A stretch of 64,000 nucleotides of DNA. It comes from Klebsormidium nitens (taxonomy: Eukaryota; Streptophyta; Klebsormidiophyceae; Klebsormidiales; Klebsormidiaceae). Below, one piece after another: positions 11,901-24,178 of the stretch. The notes beneath the pieces are model-generated. The model did not search any database and was not told the origin of the DNA. It saw only the letters and a list, made by a program, of their open reading frames with translations. The DNA is taken from contig DF237027.1 in the NCBI GenBank assembly GCA_000708835.1, positions 169,188 to 233,187 of the forward strand, in the 5' to 3' direction. Both the position numbers and the translations under genes were made by a program. Position 1 is the first letter of the stretch. The number at the start of each line of letters is the position of its first letter.

Positions 11901-14900
11901 CCCTTTGGAACCCTCAGCAAACAATGGAATCTAGTGAAAAGAACTGGCCGCATGTGGAGCATCCTCGATGAGCTGCAGCTTCTTCAACTTCTGAAAGACT
12001 ACATCGGATGCGAAGGGGTCATGAAACGTCAACAGATGGCCCACATTCAGAACACAGGCCGCCAGAGTCGTAAAATTGGCTTCAAACAGTGCAAGACACC
12101 ACGAACCTGATACAGCGGATATCACAATTTGACAGACTAGGGACCTGAGATCAAACTGAGCCCTATCGGACAAGTTCCAGGAACGGAAGTGCCGACTGGA
12201 GATACCAGGACTTATTGGAATGACAAGCAGTCTCTCGACGGAACTCTGCAACAAGCAACAACAGGCCAACAACCAACAAGACCTGCTTGATAAAGCAAAA
12301 GATACACTCAGATACATTCAACCATACGTCTCTTCGACGTAAGAAGCCTAGTCCCCCACTTCCTCACCTTTTTGAGCACCTTCTCGAGGTTCTTCTTGCC
12401 GCCCTTCTTGGCGGCCTGCGCGGCCAGCAGCGCCTGCGCCTCGGCCTCCTCCTTCTCCGCAATCTCGGCCTTGATGCGCTCCTCCTGCCGCCGGTGCGCG
12501 TCCTGCGCCTGACGCTTGCGCTCCGCCTCGTGCGCCAGCGCCTCCTTCTGCAACCGCTTCTCCTCTTCCAGACGCTCCTGGCAGGGTCAAGGAAAGCGGG
12601 TTAGGTCGAGGAACCAACGCAAGGAACCAAGCAAGGGTCGACAAAGAATAATGGAGGGATCAAAGAAGCAGGTTAGATGAATCACATTGGATTGCACTAC
12701 AGAGCCAACGCAAGGCTTGACAGCAGTTTCATAATGGCAAAAGAAAGTCTTGACAAAGTCTTGACTGCTGAGCAACCGCCCCTCTTACATCTGTTTCTGT
12801 ACACACATGGCAAGCAGGGAACCAACGCAACCAGACAAACCAAATGATAAGAGGCTAACAGAAGACCGACAAGTTTGAGAAACCACTACAGCGGACTTGG
12901 GTTACGAAAACGAAGTGAAACAGGCTAAGTACTCGGTTGCAGAACTGCAAGTGGACCAGGCTGACTGCTTCACAGAGGATGGAAAACTCCTAGCCTGCTT
13001 GATGACGCAACTTACGGCCTCCGGTGCACACACCAACCCAATTCAGGGCCTTTGTTCAAACCCTCACAGCAAATGACGAGGACCAGAGGGGCGTCGTCAA
13101 AACACGGGGAGCCGCACGAGAAAAAGTCAAGCCCGGCGCACCTGCTCGAGCGCGCTCCGCTCGGCATCCTCCTTGCGCCGCTCGATGATGACCTTGCGCA
13201 CAAGCGCCAGCTTGTGTTCCTTGAGGATGCGCTCGCTCAGCTCCGCCACGCTGCGCGCCTTACCCTTGCCCTTGTCGTCCGCAGCCTCCGGGTGGATTAG
13301 GCTGACGGCCTTGTTCAGGCGGCGGGCAAGAATCACCAGGTGGTTCTTGATGCGGTCAGACTCGAGGTCCTGCAAAAACCATGGCCTCGGGAGGATTGAT
13401 CACCAGTGCAGTGGGTTCTCGAGGCGCCTTTCTGAAGGAGCCAATGAGAAACAGCAACTAAAAGTAATGCGCCCTAAAATCCCTGTTCCAAGACCTTGCG
13501 AGTCGGTCATGGGCGGTTTGGCAGTTGAACTGCACGTGCATCTAGATTCAAACTATCGGCAGCACTGAGGAATCACCACAAATAAAAGCAAGAGCAAGTC
13601 TGTTCTCCGCAAAGCTCTGGAGTCGGTACGACCAAGCCAGGGAAAAGCGGATCCAACACTGGACGGATGTCCTGGCTCGATTGGGCCCTCAGATATACGC
13701 ACAACAACCAGAATTGCACCCGGATAGAAAGCCTATTCTTGTACCCAGAATCGCAGGTAAAAACAAAGTGGTGCAGAGGGAAGCGGCAATACCTGGATGC
13801 CAAATCGGACGGTGCCCATTTTGTGGTCGATCTTGGCGGGGAGGAAGCCGTACTTGATGGCGTCCACGGCCACCTTCTCAATGTAGCCAAAGTCGCCGAA
13901 AGGAATCAGCTTGCACAGGTGCGTGATGCGGACAGTCTGGTACACGGACGACAGCTGCAGCACAGAGGGGGCAAGAGACTGAGAAGGCGCAAGAACAGGC
14001 CGACTTGATAAGATGTACAAATGCGACAGAAATAGGTTCACTTAATGGAGGAAATCGGCCAGATCGTTCCTACCAAAGGACGGGCGCTCATTACAACGAA
14101 GCCCCTTGTCTTGAAAGCAGATTTTGGCAGTTTTTAATGTCAACACATGACATGGTCAATACCTTGCAGTAAGGCTTAAAGAGTCTGCTGAGACACTAAA
14201 AACAGGAATCAGTCTCCGAGTGTCGCTACTGGGACTGCTGCAAGACTCCATATGCTGATCTCTCCACACTCCGGCTCCAATGTCCTGCCACTTGCCAGTT
14301 TGACCTAGAATCCGCTTCGTCAGTGTTTGTGCTCCTTTGAACATGTCCCTCCAGCAAAACAACCAAACACTGACACAACAGCAACGACATCATCATTGTA
14401 CTTCAAGGTCGTTTCGCAAAAAGGTCGTTCTTTCTGCCATCAAGGAAGACCAGTGAACGTACCTGAGCTAGCAGCTTAGCGGTGGTGACCTTCTGCAACG
14501 CAGCCACGTACTCCTGGGGGCGAACCTCCGGGACCGGCGACGCTGGCGAGAGCGAGTCGCCAATGTCAGCGAGCTTTGCCAAAAGGGGCTCCAAGCGAGT
14601 AGCCAGATCCAGCGGGTGGAACTCCGTCTCGAGCAGCGAGTAGAGGTCCTTGACTTCTTGAGGGACATATGCGAGGAGGCCCTTGGAGACGATCTCGGAG
14701 AGGAGCGCAGAGCGGGACAGCTGCAGGGCAAAACCGGAGGGGTGAGCAGGAGCTAGAAGCGCAGAAGATAGGAGAGAGGATTGACAAAAGGCGATATAAG
14801 AGGCAGAGGGGTCGACGCTGTAGTAAAGCCAATTCTGGAGTGATCGCTGGCAAGGCTTAGCAATCAAGTCCCCTTGAGGATCTCCGCCCTGACAGGTGGA

Positions 14901-17900
14901 CGAATGATGACTTGGGAACAAAACAGTGCAGTCTTTATGAGCCGACAAGCTTCTGCCAAGAAGGCAACCGAACTACTGCTGGGATGTATGCCCTTGGGAA
15001 GGGCTTCATCGGAGGACAACAAAGCTGATTTCTTACCTGACGTCAGAAACACTCATTGGCAGACACAGCCTGCTAAGATGATTATAGACAACAAACGCCA
15101 TAAGCAGCAGCTCTCACCGCGGGCACCGCCTCCTTCTTCAGGTCGAAGCTGAACGTGAGCAGGCTGCCCATCCTCTGGCTCTTCTCCTTCTCCAGCTCAT
15201 TCTCAAAGTGACCCGCCCCGAACTTGCGGTCAAACGGCTCGATCGCCAGGGTGGCGAGCACCACGGCAGATGCCATGAGCTGCTGGTCCTTGGCGGTGAG
15301 GTTCTTGTTGTAGTTGCGCTGCAGGTTGTACAGCTTGTACCACGTGTACGCATGGTACAGGTGGCTGCCCGCAACCTGTCGTGAAAAGAGGCAAGTGAGG
15401 TTAAGGTCATCAGGGGAGCGTCTTTTAGAAGTAAGTCGCGACTTCTTGCACAAATACAGAGGTCACAAATAGGCACTGCAAGTGAAGGAATGCTTCTCTG
15501 CAACACAGAAAAAGGCAGCTGCTGCTGGTAAGTGTGGCCAGGTATTGATAACCATGCTACAATTGTCAATGACAGCATTGCAGGCATTTGTCATGAAAGT
15601 CAGGCCTTGAGCACGCAAAAAAATGGAAGTAAAGTTAGGTTCCTTCATCATGAGAAAGACTCCAGAAAGAGTCCTGAACCTCAGACACACATTAAACCTT
15701 GTCCTCATACACAAAGAGTAAACTGACAACACCTTATAAAAGAGTGTAATGATTTACGAACTTCTCAGAACTCTGCATTCGTGGCAAATCTCCAGAGCTG
15801 GCATCCTCCAAAAGTCACACAACATACTAACACCAAATCTTCCAAAACCTTCCAGCAAGGGAACACCAAGAAACCCGATCCCCAGGCACAGGCTTTTCCT
15901 ACCCAATATTAGCAAAGTCGTAAAGCCTCGCACCTGGAAGATCTTGGTCAGCTTGGCGTAGTACGCCGCCATCAACTGCGGCTTGGGGACCTTCTTCACA
16001 AGCGACATCAGCCCGTGGATGTCCTCCACCGAGCGGAACGCCTCCTGCCACAGCTCCAGTTCGGTCGCAACCTTGAGCTGCTCAAAGCGGGTCTCAGTGT
16101 ACAGCTGGAGGGTTTCGGGGAGGGACAGCTCGGGGCGGTCCCTCTGGTCGCGGTACTTGTTGAGGTTGGTCAGGTGGTTCCGCAGGATCTCGCACAGCCG
16201 CCGGAACTCGGTCGTGCGCTTGTACTGGAGGCAGAATTGGAACGCCTTGTGGGCCGTCATCTGCAGCCGAGGAAGCGGGGAGTGAGCAATTGGAGCAATT
16301 AAGCAATTGAAAGTGCAAGAGAAGAACGTTTCTGAAGAATCTGTCATCTACTACGGGCCATCGCATGCAAAGGCCCTGATTACTGAAATGAAGCAGGATG
16401 TAATCCGTGAGCCACAGCATGACCAGGAGAGGAGCACTGAACAGTTGGTTCACATCACGGAAGAATTGGGCATGTCCAGCATCGCATCCAAATAAAGGAC
16501 AGATATTGTCCAAAGTGGATTGCAAGACATCCCCCCTTCAAACCCCCAACTTCACGATTGCAAGTTGGATTGAGGGTCCAAAATCGCTTCTTTCTTGTGC
16601 TGTTAGAGAAACTCACAACCTTCCCGCAAGACGAACGACGGCTCTTCTGAACAAGGCACCTTATTGAACGGGTGCACTCCACCCACCTTGTTCAATCCCA
16701 CAAGTTTTTGAACTCAAACATTGCAGCAGATAACTAAAAGTTGCATTCAAGTCACTTCATCCGAGCCAAGCACACGCCAACATGCACAACAGAGACAAAC
16801 CCTCACCGCGTACAGCGACTCCAGCTTTGAGTTGTTCCTCAGGATCTCCAGGCACGTCCTGTACGTCTCCCACAGGAACTTGAACCACGGCGTGACGAGC
16901 TCCCTGTCATTCCGCTCCTTGCCCTTCTCCGCACTGACGTACGACAGCATCAGATCCTCGGGCCGCTTCTCTGCCTCCAGGTCATCAACATCGAGCACCA
17001 CCTCCGCAGCCGCAGCCTGCGCCTGCTCCGCTCTTTCCGTGGACAGCTTCAAAAAGTATTTGATGACCTCTTCCAAGGAGTTGACGTTGACTTGCTGGCA
17101 GACGATCCGGTACTGGATGAGTCCGTCCTTGGCGAAGCGCCCCTTGCGCATGTCGACGCACAATTCGACGTACTTGAACATGATGCGCTCCAGGGGCTTC
17201 TGCCATGCACGATGGCGCTTGGACGTGATGAGGTCGTGCAGCGCCTGCAGCGCGGCCTGCTTCTGGCCGACATTGACCAGCTCTGCAGAGTAAAGAGTGG
17301 TGTTTTTGAGAGGTAATCACTTGGCAATATGTATTCTGCGTGAATCTCACAGTGAGAAGCAAGGACTGATCAATGACAGAGTGCTCGAGAAAAGGCTTCA
17401 AGTGCATCATGAGTATCAGCACAAAGAACTCGACAATTTCAAAATGGGTTAATTCCAAACAAGGGGCCGAAACCTTCGTACAATTGCTCGGAGACAGACG
17501 GACAGATGTCTGCCGTTTGAATTTCACAAACCACTCTTATGCATCAGAATCATGACCATTGAGACACCAAACATTTAAACTGCAGCAAGCAATATTGGCA
17601 ATTGCTGAGAATGTAGGAGCTATCGCAGTGGCAATGCTTGACTGAGCAGCCATAGCTCGCATATGAACACCACTCCAATGGAGTGATAATGGTTTGTTTG
17701 ATGGCCTCGTCAGTACATCCGCCAAGTGATGGCGTTGAAAGGTTGAAACTATCGAAACCATTACCAACCCAGCTTTCAAAAGCTACTTGAGCAGACTCAA
17801 CTCTGGCACACAGTCCGTTGATATGTTTCTGACTAACAATTGACCTTAATAGGCCCTCAGCACAATTGAAAGTCCACTGGAACTCAAGCCTTCGTCATAG

Positions 17901-18213
17901 AGACCGCTCTTCAAACCCCACCCTCAGAGACAGAGTTGCCTTGCATTGATTGGTTCAACCCTTGCGCTTCTGATATGAATACACAACATTCTGCTACAAG
18001 GCTTCTACCATTGGCGTTGATTTTGGTGATAAGCATTTCACTGCATACAATTCAGGCATTCTAAAAAAATCCATACATAGATGAAGGCAAGGATGGCTTT
18101 TGTTTGAACGCATCACTTGATGACAAGGATAAACTTCCCACCGGATCCCTTGAGTCAAAGCGCTTACCTTCAGCGCGCTTGAGAGCATTCTCCGGCTTTG
18201 CAAAAGTCGACAT
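8996..18213 (-). CDS. eIF3a: Eukaryotic translation initiation factor 3 subunit A
   Basis: Twelve exons on the minus strand, in transcript order: 18213-18168, 17282-16807, 16260-15934, 15375-15118, 14720-14463, 13954-13793, 13369-13142, 12577-12368, 11822-11610, 10953-10671, 10311-10126, 9390-8996. All junctions are GT-AG and phases agree, giving 1,013 residues, close to plant eIF3a. The start [17 protein letters not shown] is the conserved plant-type N terminus. Exons 2-7 hold the helical repeat and PCI region (for example [20 protein letters not shown]). Exons 8-11 are the long charged helix with [11 protein letters not shown] and [13 protein letters not shown]. Exon 12 is the Arg/Pro/Ala-rich tail with EDRWERPR and EDKWRPRG. 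Known role: the scaffold of the cytosolic eIF3 complex that loads mRNA on the 40S subunit. Introns next to exons 10 and 11 contain decayed copies of the exon edges. Exon 1 is only 46 nt, behind a long first intron. Confidence 0.96.
9831..10190 (-). repeat. Triplicated 3' edge of eIF3a exon 11
   Basis: The end of exon 11 with its donor (real site at 10123-10126, coding strand CACAG|GTGAG) is repeated twice further into the intron, at about 9831 and 9945. Each copy keeps the segment complementary to the PPSLRGKA coding region, less well conserved, plus neighbouring intron sequence (GTGCAAAC, GCGCCAGCT). Spacing is about 115 and 177 bp. Copy 1 keeps a GT donor; copy 2 keeps GT with a changed context. 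Confidence 0.7.
10922..11085 (-). repeat. Duplicated 5' edge of eIF3a exon 10
   Basis: The start of exon 10 (10922-10960, coding [12 protein letters not shown]) has a second copy at 11049-11085 inside the upstream intron, coding a close variant ([12 protein letters not shown]) and preceded by an AG acceptor (CTTAG). The copies are about 126 bp apart. The extra copy has no recognisable downstream donor, so it is an exon-edge copy rather than a whole exon. Confidence 0.75.
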
Positions 18214-19207
18214 GTCTGCGGACCTTCAGACAATCACGGGCGCACCGGCCAGTTTTATCCTACTATCCACTCCTTGACACCTTGGCGACTCAATTGCACA
18301 AGAAGTTGGGGCACCTGATTGGCTCAATCTGTCCAACGTCTTCGTCCTCCTCAGACGCAAGTCAAACACTACCAATGCGCCTTGAGCGGGCGCCAAGGCC
18401 AACACACTTCAAGTTTGACTCTCAGTCTGATGAGCTGCTCGCGCCAACTTTGTTGTGGACAGCTTCCTTGCACTGACAGCTTGACACTACCTTGCGCGAT
18501 GAATTTGTGGCCAATCCAGGTTAAGATGCAAAGCATCGACAGTGTCAAAGAAGACGACAGAAAGCCAGCCTAAGGGTCTGTGACACTATAGCTAATACCT
18601 TAATACTAATAGGTCTAACAATACGGGTCAGGGAGACATGGTGCCAAGTTTCGGGCCCAGCTTGCTCAAAATCTTTGTCGTGCTATGAATCAGCCTCAAG
18701 CCTCAGCCTCAAGCCTGTGTGATGCTCTGCCTCTGCCACTGGTCAACCACTGGTGCCAGTCCTTCCCTGAAGAGAGACGCGCAAAGGCATGGGAGCTTTA
18801 TAGGAGGAGAGGGGGCCAGAAGGGCGAGGGATAGGAACTTGGAGTCTAAAGGCCGGATCAAATTGCAGAAATTGGTCGAATCAGCAAGCATCACGGGCAG
18901 CAGATCCTAGGCGGCCCAATCGTGAAACTCAGAGCGGCCAGTGTTGAGCGTCTTTGTGCAAGGATAGGTACTCTGCTTCCGTTCACTCAGCAAGACCTTA
19001 ATACGTAGAAGGCAGATTACGGTTCCCCCCTTTTCAAGGTTCTCAAGCTCAGATCAATCTCTCGGGGGTTAGGGTTTTGGCTTTGCATGCCCTACTCACA
19101 CGAATTTGTGCGCTGAACGCTGACCTAAACTTGAGCATTACAGACGTTCATCATCAGGTAGAACTGCAGATCCATTGGTCTTGAAAACACCGATTGCCTC
19201 ATCCAGC
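18214..19207. promoter_or_regulatory. Divergent promoter region with telo-box
   Basis: The eIF3a start (18213, -) and the Ac45/VOA1-like start (19208, +) face away from each other across about 1 kb without a supported gene. The sequence GGGTTAGGGTTTT at 19066-19078 includes a telo-box (AAACCCTAA on the minus strand), an element known from plant promoters of translation-related genes. A shared or bidirectional promoter is inferred from layout. Confidence 0.5.
19069..19077 (-). promoter_or_regulatory. Telo-box (AAACCCTAA)
   Basis: Nine bases match the plant telo-box, about 130 bp upstream of the Ac45/VOA1-like ATG and 860 bp upstream of the eIF3a ATG. In land plants this box binds TRB-type factors and is frequent in promoters of ribosomal and translation-factor genes. 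Function here is inferred. Confidence 0.45.
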
Positions 19208-22200
19208 ATGGAAGGGAGGGGGGTTTTGGTATTGATTGTTGGCCTGTCTCTTCTGGGGACTTTCCAGACAGCTCAGAGTAGTGGGGTCCAGGAGAATTCC
19301 CTCTTTCTTCCAGCTTTCCTGTGGTCTGACCAGAGGTAAGATTTGGGCAAACCGCAATTCTCACATTCTTCATCGTCAGCTTTTCCTGCTCGTAATTTTG
19401 TATTTAGGAACCTGCACTCTCGGCTTTGATGTGCACCATCTTGCAGAACGTCGTGTCGCAGCTTCGATTACTTCAGGCAGCTTGTATCAAACCAATCTTC
19501 GAAAGCAGTCTGTCCACGAAAGAGTTTGCGGCAGTATCTGAAAGGTGGACTTCGCGCTTTTATGATGCTGGCTTGTATCTTTTATCAAAGGTCCCAAATC
19601 TGGCTTGCATCCATTGGCATTGTGTATGCTTCGTCGATTACGCCCGGGATGTCTTGCCACAATGAAGGTGATCTGGAGCAATGTTTCTGTGGATTCTCAG
19701 GCTTAATTGTCCTTTTTTCTAATTCTTGCCTGGGCTGCTCTTGCCAACCACCTCCAATTGTCAGCCTTTCAGCAGCTGTTGGGAGTCTTTAGCCCTTGCT
19801 GGATTCAAGTGAACCTGTAAGCTGAATCAGAGTACCTACAACTGAGCAACAGGAAGTTGACTTGTGTACAATTGTCCTGCTACAGTTACTTCGATGGAAC
19901 TCATCACACCAAGTATGAGACGATGCCAGCCGAATCCGTCATGAAGGGATTGCTACATGGCCTGGTTCAAGCCTCCAACAACACCGTTCTTGATGCAAGG
20001 CAGCCGTCGTTGCTCCTCGTCTTTGTTGGCCAACAGGTATGATATCTTGACAGTGAATCATCCACTTTGCTTAATCTTCAACTTTGCGTGAATATTAGTT
20101 TCTTGGATTGTGAGTGGGACATTAGTGGCAGAAAGTTGAGAGCAACTTACCATAGTTATCAAGCAATTAGGTTCTCTTTCGTGTTGCTAAGAGGCCCTGC
20201 CTCAGAAGAGCTATGCCTGAAAGGATGCATGCCGAGTCTCGTTTAAGAATTCGGAACCCAATATTTGACATTTTGCGCTCCATCACAGATTCGCACCAAG
20301 CATCTTGGAGGGCCAGAATCGATTGAGAGTGCCCTCGCTCCTTTGAAGGTATGTCTCCTGCAAATGTACACTGTTGGCCTGGCATTCTCAAGAACGCACG
20401 CAGCACTATCTGTCCGCCCTTGCAGGGCTAATTGATCACGTTACGGAGCCTTCAGCTTCCACCGTTGTGTTTTCTTTGACCTGGATCATTGAGCGCGCTG
20501 AGCAAAGTCAAACCTTCTGAGCTGCTCTGCCAGGATTCTTCTAACCACTCTTTACCGAGCTTATCACTGTCGGCCCCCCCCCTTCTACAGAAAGCGCTGG
20601 GTGACTCTCAGTCCTCCCTCGTCCTTCCCTACGTCACGCTATCCACCAAGCGGGCCCATCTGGCAGTTGCGCTCCAGCAGGGGCTGAGCCGTGCAGCGTA
20701 TCAAGGGGCGCGGATAGGACAAGTCGCAATCGCTGGGCCCTGTGCAGCGGCCCTTGCTGAGACCGAGTTAATCAGCACTGCCGAAGTCAGGGTGAGAAAT
20801 TTTGCTTTGGCACGCCTCGTCTGGCGCATGTGTCCTGAAACATTTTCTGTACCGTGCTCCTGCTTTATGAGCTCCCATTCAATCGTTTTGGCAAAGGTCC
20901 GCAGTCAAAGGTTGTCTGGCCAAGGTCAACGGAGTTTTGCGTAGAGGGCTACTGAGCGACGAGCTTGGTCTTGATCTGCATTAATGAAAGGACGAACGTA
21001 TCAAAGCTTGAAGTTTGAGATGCAAGATTTTGATAAAGTAACCTCTTGTGCTTCGCCAATGTTATCGTCTCTGATAAGTACCATGCTAGATTATTGGAAA
21101 GACCCAGTATTTCAGGGCTGCTCGTCGTCAAAAGCTTGCTTTTGGACGGATTATAAGCTCGTCTCGTGCTACTTCTCGCTCACTTCCATAGAACCTGTAT
21201 CTCCTCTTAGCCGAAGGTTGAAGTGCAAGTCTATTAGAAAGGTATGCGGACATGGCTAAGCACCTGTTCATCTGCTGTTCTCAATGTCCAGAAACTGAAA
21301 AAATTTACCGTTGCTGCAGGCTTACCTGGGGAAGCGGGCAGACGAGAGAGAGGCCGGCTCCACTGATGTCCTCGTTGTGTGCTCCTCTGCGGCTGCTGGG
21401 GATGCCTCATCAGAGGCAGATTGCCTGGTCAGCGAAGGTGAGCGTCAAGCCCTATCTATGCTTGTAGGAGGATGCTTCTCTTTTTCATGCACGAGTCAGT
21501 GTCTCCGGCTCGATGTATCTCCACCCTGACAGATTGTTCGGGTTCTGACATGACGCTCTAGACTTGATGGAGGCTTTTGACGTTTTCCCTGAGTCTTGAA
21601 GTCCACAATGAGGTTGCAGCATCGGACACGCTGTTTCCCTACAGTTTTAGCGGATAGCATGGCAGCAGATATGGCAGCCTCTTCACAGAGGGTCAAGCTA
21701 CTGCACAAGGTTTCAAAAGGCCAATTTAGCCGTGTCTTCCTGAGGCATGGAAACGAAGCAAGACTTTCCGTGTTCTGGAGATCAACTGAGGCCGACTGCA
21801 ATCCTTTCCACGGTTTAATCCTTATTCGTTTACCTACCCAAATCCAATAAGAACTCTGCGACCAGCCAGTCCGTACCAGCGCTGGAATCCTGAGTGCAAT
21901 TTGAGATTTTGGACGGATTCTTGAAGAGTCAAGGAGGTCTCAACGACAACTTGATTTAGAGTCCCCCGAATTGTCAAGTCGGAACGTTTTTTCCCTCGTC
22001 TATTTGCTCATAGCCGCCCCTCCTGCTGCAGTGGCCGAAATGGCCGAAGTCCACGAGGCTGTTAAGGAGACCACCTCAGACTATTTGGCGGCATACCTCA
22101 CCGACCCGTCAGATGGGACACGGCTCGGCCGCACGCACCGGGTCCTGCAAGCTCTCAATGAAGACCCCGCAGCGGGGAATGCTACCACTTGTAACGAGCT

Positions 22201-22564
22201 GTGCAAGACGAAGGCCGTCATCATCGAGACCGCTCTCATTGTGAGTATTTATCCGAAAGATCATAAGGCTGAGTCTGTCTTGGAGACCTTCCTTTCGTCC
22301 GTTGCATTGAGAACGATCAATAGCTAACCAGTCTGATCGCACTTGCCGCGGGAGCGTATTCGATCCATCATGGTCTTGATTTAAATCATTGTTCAGAGAC
22401 TTCTGTCGAGTCGTGTCGTTGTTATCCTGCCTTTGTTGCCTCTAGTCCTGATGGACCTCTCCTTCCTTTGACAGGGCCTTCTTCTGATCGTGATCTTGTT
22501 GTGCGGTCTGAGCTGCGAGTTCCAGTTGGACACCCCTACCAAGTTCGAAGTTGCAAGGGATTGA
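19208..22564 (+). CDS. Ac45/VOA1-like (V-ATPase S1-type) single-pass membrane protein
   Basis: Seven exons: 19208-19335, 19886-20036, 20289-20348, 20591-20791, 21320-21437, 22032-22240, 22475-22564. Phases agree and give 318 residues. An N-terminal signal peptide (about residues 1-25, VLVLIVGLSLLGTFQTAQ) is followed by the conserved PAFLWS. A luminal domain carries LLLVFVGQQ, LVLPYVTLS and DVLVVCSS. The C terminus has a Cys pair (TCNELC), one transmembrane helix (GLLLIVILLCGL) and a short cytosolic tail DTPTKFEVARD. Order and motifs match the plant family typified by Arabidopsis At3g13410, which I recall as carrying the V-ATPase S1/VOA1 transmembrane domain; this assignment is from memory. 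The likely place is the ER/secretory membrane with a role in V-ATPase assembly, which is inference for algae. The gene is divergent from eIF3a. Confidence 0.8.
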
Positions 22565-24178
22565 GGTTAGTGGCCTGCTGAAGAGAGGGCTATTGGCAGT
22601 GATAGTCCGTATCTGGACGCCGTGCGGCTTTGCTCTGCAATCGTACTCCCACAGTCTGCTCAGCAGTAGGGGAAGCATCGCATCACCAGTCACGAGCAGT
22701 GGAAATTTGTATAGAAGCAGAGAAGCGTAGATGTCTCAGAACCCTTTCATTAGTTGACGTATACTCTCTGAAATGAGAATGCTCTCTTCTTTTCCTTATA
22801 TGACTCCAGCTGTATCGTCTTTACCATGAGCCGAGTAAGTCGAGGCTCGACCTTTGGTCTTGGTAACACCTTTTGTGAAATGCTCGCGCGTCGTGCTCCA
22901 CAACTTGATTAGCAGGCTGTCAGGCAACTTGTTGAGGCCAGAGCGAGAGCCAGGCCAGGCCCTTCGTACCCCTTCCGTTGATTGAGGTGTTGGATCATGC
23001 AACACTTGACATTCTCAGGGTGGTCACCCGAATGTCGGAAGGTGAGATTGAGAACTCGAATTTTGCATGTACCCTTGTCTAATGAACCAATCACCCCTCG
23101 TAAGAGATGCCACAATCAGTGTGCTGATGGATTGGAATGGAACAAGCGATATAGCAGCTCATGGTCGGGCCCTTGCAACCATTTTATGCCGCGGTCATTT
23201 GCATACGCCAAGCTCTAGAGGTTGCCATGCTTGGACGTTTAATCTTGATGCATGCAGCTCCCGCATGGCTCCTCTATCGTAGAGCTGCAATCGTTTGTGT
23301 TCTGCGGCTGCAACCATGCACTGAGCCTGATCGTATTATCATTTGAACGGACCCGGGCCGCCCTATGGGCGGCCATGCATGCCAGAGATATAAACGTTCC
23401 GAGTAGTGAGTATATATCTAGGTCATGGCGGCACCGTCGCAGCCCTGGCATGACCCTTATGCACTGAGTACTATAACGAACGTACCGTCATGAGGTGCCA
23501 GCACTCAGAATGCAGCTGTACGGTATGGAAAGCTAGCCTCAGTGCTCGTCGCACATGTGCAACTAGTTGTGCATATCCGCGGGCATGTCAACGGGCCGGA
23601 TGATGCACATGTATATAGCTTCGGACCGTCTGGCACATATGCACGCAGCCATACGTGTACATAACTGATTTCGATTGCTTCGTCTGCAGCACGTACATAT
23701 ATGCACTGTGCTAGGGCGGCCGCCGTTACATACATGCATGCCATATGGACTAAACAATGCATCCGATCCTCAAAATCATTTTCAAGTTTGCTGTCATTTA
23801 TACTAACATGAATTTATAACGGCCCTACACAGTCACTTTGTTCCGTTAGACTAGCTAGTAGACCATCAACTTACTTAAGGCAGATTGGATCCGACAGACC
23901 CGCGCATCAGTTGGCCATTCTAAGAGTTTCAACATAAACTTTGGTCACTTGTTCGGACATGATGCGCATCAGTTCCAATGATGTATTGCTTGAACATTTC
24001 ACTACCGGTATGTACAACAGTTAAGGATCTGCCATTGCACGTTTCTGCAGAGCACCAGATGGACCAATGATCTCTCGAGAGATGCCAGAGATGAAACACT
24101 TACAATTGAGGAGTCTGTCAACTTGTGGCTTCAGAGTAGTTGCTTAAGCTTGGAGCCGTTGAGGCAAGCCACAATAAC
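22565..24178. other. Intergenic, no gene seen
   Basis: 3' flank of the Ac45/VOA1-like gene (+) and of the MYND gene (-). The part 23100-23750 is rich in palindromic tetramers (CATG, GCATGC, ATAT) and has a small GC hairpin at 23356-23374. No coding frame is supported. Confidence 0.5.
23356..23374. repeat. Short GC hairpin
   Basis: GGCCGCCC, a TAT loop, then GGGCGGCC: perfect 8-nt arms with a 3-nt loop. It belongs to the set of intergenic GC hairpins in this window. Confidence 0.7.

Noticed and set aside
11937..11990. Extra eIF3a exon ([15 protein letters not shown])
   Set aside because: Good acceptor but no donor before the stop; flanking exons 8 and 9 already join in phase 0 as in other eIF3a proteins.
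20489..20590. Upstream extension of Ac45/VOA1-like exon 4
   Set aside because: The frame is open, but joining exon 3 directly to 20591 restores the family alignment without a gap.
21562..21840. Extra exons between Ac45/VOA1-like exons 5 and 6
   Set aside because: All tested acceptors run into stops; direct 21437 to 22032 joining keeps frame and family match.
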